Of a stretch of 64,000 bases of DNA, positions 61,768 to 64,000 are shown piece by piece (position 1 is the stretch's first letter; every line of letters begins with the position of its first letter). Both the position numbers and the translations under genes were made by a program. The DNA is from Thermogemmata fonticola (GTDB lineage Bacteria > Planctomycetota > Planctomycetia > Gemmatales > Gemmataceae): NCBI RefSeq assembly GCF_013694095.1, contig NZ_JACEFB010000001.1, forward strand, positions 372,001-436,000, in the 5' to 3' direction. The notes below the pieces were generated by a model. It searched no databases. It had not been told where the DNA came from and was given only the letters and a program-made list of their open reading frames with translations.

Positions 61768-63273
61768 TCAGGGAGGCGCGGAGGAACCGAGGAGCAAGCG
61801 GAGAACCGCTGCCACGCGTTCGGGGTTGGTCCGTGCCAACTCGGTCAATCGTTGAATGTCTTGCTGGCGCCGCTGTTCGGGTGTCGGCGCCGGAGGAGCG
61901 GCAGGTGCTCGACGCCGCCAGAGTAGAAGCGGGATCAAAGCTACGGTCAGCACGATCGCGACCGCTAAACTGATGTTCCGGGCGAGGCTGACGTACATCT
62001 GCCAGCGCTGGAGTTGTAAGAGTTCCTCATCGACTTCCGGTCCGGTTGGCCCGCCCAAGAGGCGGACGTTGGTCAGCTTGACTTCATCCCGGCCTGGGCG
62101 GAACCCCACGGCTTGTTTGATAATCTCCTCGGCATCCTGGAGGCTGATGACAGTTTGGCCCTCTGCGGCGGGAGTCAGGTCCACCAGGGCAGCCACCGTC
62201 AGGCGGGTGATAGCGCCGCGCCCATCTTCCAGGTCCCGGATCGAGCGGGACACGAGATAGTCGGTCTGGATCACTTCTTCACTGGAGGTACCTCCTCCCG
62301 TACCCGGCGGTGCAGGTGGTGCGCCGGCACGGACCACATTGCTGGCAGCACCCGCTATGCCCCGTGCTGTCGTTGCAGATGAGCGGATAGTGGTCAAGCG
62401 TTCGGCTCCAACCGCTCGTTCGTCTGGATAGTAAGTTTCGCGCCGTTCCTTTACCTTCTGGAAGTTGATATCTGCACTCACCCGCACAATGGCGCGTCCT
62501 GGCCCCAAGTGCTGGGCCAAGAGTTGCTCAGCTTTAGTCGCCAAATAGTTCTCCAGTTCCCGGCGGTATTCCAATTGCGGCGTCGGCAGCTCCTCGCGTT
62601 CCCCCATGTGAGGGTCGGAGAGCAGCCGGCCCGTGGAGTCCACAACGGTTACATTTTCCGGCTTGAGTCCCTCTACCGAACGGGCCACGAGCGAGACGAT
62701 GCTTTGAGCCATCGACCGGCTCAGGCTCGCTCCGGGTTTGAGAGTGATAACCACACTTGCCGTAGGGGGGCGTTGATCGCGGACAAACGGCGTCGGTTCC
62801 GGACGGGCAATGAGGACACGAGCCGCTCGCACCGGTTCCAATTGCATGATAGCTCGCGCCAGCTCGGCTTGCAGCGCCCGCTGGTAATTGACACTCTGCA
62901 CAAAGGGCGTCGCCACCAGCGAGGTCTCGTCGAATAACTCGTATCCCTTCCCGCCGCTGCGGGGCAGACCTTCCGCTGCCAACGTGACGCGGGCTTCTGC
63001 AAAGCGGTGTTCCGGTACCTCGATCCCTGTCCCGCCTTGAACCAAGCGGTAAGGTATGTTGGCGGAAGAGAGGCGTGCCCGGATGGCAGCGATTTCCTCC
63101 GGCGGCAGATCGGTGAACAAGGGTCGATAGGCGGAAGTTTGCGAGAGGTAGGCTACCAGCAACAGGGCTGCAACGGCTCCTACAGTCGCTGAAATGATCA
63201 AGACACGCCGGGCCAGGCTCAACCCCGCCCAGTACTGCCGCACCTGCTGCCAGAATCGCCGAAGAGTTTCCAT
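61768..63273 (-). CDS. fliF: Flagellar MS-ring protein FliF
   Basis: 501 residues, within the normal range. An N-terminal membrane helix (ARRVLIISATVGAVAALLLVAYLS) precedes RBM domains (IPYRLVQGGTGIEVP, GYELFDETSLVATPFVQSVNYQRALQAELARAIMQLEPVRAARVLIA). A C-terminal helix (NISLAVAIVLTVALIPLLLW) is followed by a short cytoplasmic tail that should bind FliG. FliF forms the MS ring on which the motor and export gate are built. It lies 126 nt upstream of fliG. Confidence 0.94.
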   Translation of the reverse strand: METLRRFWQQVRQYWAGLSLARRVLIISATVGAVAALLLVAYLSQTSAYRPLFTDLPPEEIAAIRARLSSANIPYRLVQGGTGIEVPEHRFAEARVTLAAEGLPRSGGKGYELFDETSLVATPFVQSVNYQRALQAELARAIMQLEPVRAARVLIARPEPTPFVRDQRPPTASVVITLKPGASLSRSMAQSIVSLVARSVEGLKPENVTVVDSTGRLLSDPHMGEREELPTPQLEYRRELENYLATKAEQLLAQHLGPGRAIVRVSADINFQKVKERRETYYPDERAVGAERLTTIRSSATTARGIAGAASNVVRAGAPPAPPGTGGGTSSEEVIQTDYLVSRSIRDLEDGRGAITRLTVAALVDLTPAAEGQTVISLQDAEEIIKQAVGFRPGRDEVKLTNVRLLGGPTGPEVDEELLQLQRWQMYVSLARNISLAVAIVLTVALIPLLLWRRRAPAAPPAPTPEQRRQQDIQRLTELARTNPERVAAVLRLLLGSSAPP

Positions 63274-63330
63274 GCTGCACCTGCGTCATGCTTGGGTGAA
63301 CAGCGGGGGGGTGCGCGGATCTGTGCCGCA

Positions 63331-63645
63331 TCACACCTGCATGCGCATGACTTCCTGGTAGGCCTCACTCAGGCGGTTACGCAGCTCCAGAATCAGGCGG
63401 AAGGAAAGGTCCGCTTGGGCAACCGCCAAGGCCACGGTATGCAAGTCCTGGGCTTGACCTGTGGCGAGGTCCCGTACCGCAGCATCTGCTGCTTGATGCG
63501 CCTTCTGATGCTGCCCGAGGACGCCCTGGAGCAGCAGGCCGAAACCGCTTCCCGCCCCAGGAACGGCTCCTGCTCTCACTTCGGCCCCCTCGACAGGTAC
63601 CAGCGGCGATAGGCGGCCTAAGGGAGTAAGTCCGGGGATTGCCAT
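63331..63645 (-). CDS. fliE: Flagellar hook-basal body protein FliE
   Basis: 104 residues. The C-terminal helix (ADLSFRLILELRNRLSEAYQEVMRMQV) is the FliE signature. It links the MS ring to the rod. The gene starts 2 nt after the flgC stop, so translation is likely coupled. Confidence 0.88.
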   Translation of the reverse strand: MAIPGLTPLGRLSPLVPVEGAEVRAGAVPGAGSGFGLLLQGVLGQHQKAHQAADAAVRDLATGQAQDLHTVALAVAQADLSFRLILELRNRLSEAYQEVMRMQV

Positions 63646-63647
63646 GA

Positions 63648-64000
63648 TTATCCTCGCAGTAACGTCAAAGCCAGTTCATTGAGCTGGCGAAACACTTGGG
63701 CCGTGCGGAAGTTAGCCTCATAGGCCCGCGCGGCGGTGATTAGGTTGACCATCTCGATGGGCAACTGAACGTTCGGGAAAGCGACATAGCCGTTTTCGTC
63801 AGCATCGGGGTGGCCCGGCATGTAAAGCCGAATCGGCTCGGTGGGGTCCTCGACCAGCTCCGCGGCACGTACCCCGCCCAAGGCTGGAGCTTCCCCGGCA
63901 CGTTGGGGGCGGCGCAGCACCTCCTCGAACACCACATCGAGCCGCCGGTAAGGTCCGCCTCGACTCGAGCGCGTCGTCTGGGCATTGGCGATGTTATTGG
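63648..64000 (-). CDS. flgC: Flagellar rod protein FlgC (5' end outside window)
   Basis: Partial; reading from the edge gives NNIANAQTTRSSRGGPYRRLDVVFEE, which is the conserved rod-protein start (NNIAN) found about 15-20 residues after the usual FlgC initiation. The C-terminus (NVQLPIEMVNLITAARAYEANFRTAQVFRQLNELALTL) is also typical. The likely missing upstream gene is flgB. It leads the minus-strand flagellar operon. Confidence 0.9.
   Translation of the reverse strand, partial: NNIANAQTTRSSRGGPYRRLDVVFEEVLRRPQRAGEAPALGGVRAAELVEDPTEPIRLYMPGHPDADENGYVAFPNVQLPIEMVNLITAARAYEANFRTAQVFRQLNELALTLLRG

Noticed and set aside
1-64000. tRNA, rRNA, CRISPR and insertion sequences
   Set aside because: I looked for T-arm GTTCGA patterns, tandem identical repeats and transposase motifs in all intergenic stretches and found none. 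Small structured RNAs could be missed without covariance search.

Overview
The window looks like chromosome from a planctomycete, most likely of the Gemmata/Thermogemmata group. The main clues are a TIGR02996-type repeat-companion protein, a soluble Ser/Thr kinase-transmembrane-LRR receptor next to an ECF sigma factor, several large secreted proteins with no recognisable family, a nitrogen-type PTS with no sugar permease, and an RNase E/G whose S1 domain is interrupted by a very long acidic insert. I see no mobile element, CRISPR array, rRNA or tRNA. All positions come from reading the sequence; no search was run.

Layout. 0-8 kb holds housekeeping and accessory genes: a Tat-exported TIM-barrel epimerase, hemB, an RluA-type pseudouridine synthase, a YjbQ protein, a membrane protein, UDP-glucose dehydrogenase and a flavin reductase. 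7.6-16.4 kb is mainly signalling: ECF sigma, LRR kinase, a UbiD decarboxylase and a hybrid histidine kinase. 16.4-19.3 kb is a minus-strand group (GT2 glycosyltransferase, a divergent BshC-like protein, half of a TPP-dependent decarboxylase). 19.6-25.9 kb has secreted proteins, a lipoprotein, an FGGY sugar kinase, a trypsin-like protease and a degenerate receiver protein. 26.3-28.2 kb is rpmI-rplT-pheS without infC or pheT. 28.2-34.2 kb holds the TIGR02996 protein, a small unknown, the RNase E/G and its DUF2344 neighbour. 34.4-37.4 kb is EIIA-Ntr, HPr and Enzyme I. 37.6-41.7 kb has a DevB/DevC-like exporter lacking its ATPase, a metallo-beta-lactamase-fold hydrolase and rplU.

At about 42.2 kb, after an AT-rich, gene-free stretch of about 0.77 kb, the DNA becomes visibly more GC-rich. 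A methyltransferase, an enolase-superfamily enzyme, 6-phosphogluconate dehydrogenase, a DUF202 protein and an acyltransferase-ACP-AMP-ligase fusion follow. From 49.9 kb to the end runs a minus-strand flagellar operon, read flgC (cut by the window edge)-fliE-fliF-fliG-fliH-fliI-fliJ-motE-like-fliO-like-fliP-fliQ-fliR-flhB-flhA-sigma28.

The flagellar genes encode the rod/MS-ring base, part of the switch, the export ATPase complex and the export gate, followed by the sigma factor for late genes. The hook, fliK, fliM and fliN genes that often sit between fliJ and fliO are absent here. The most unusual protein-level signals are three EEF[AS]AG[IL] motifs inside the acidic insert of RNase E/G, loss of the EHPQ motif in FliG, NPLH instead of NPTH in FlhB, an HPr lacking the Ser46 site, and the divergent BshC-like protein.
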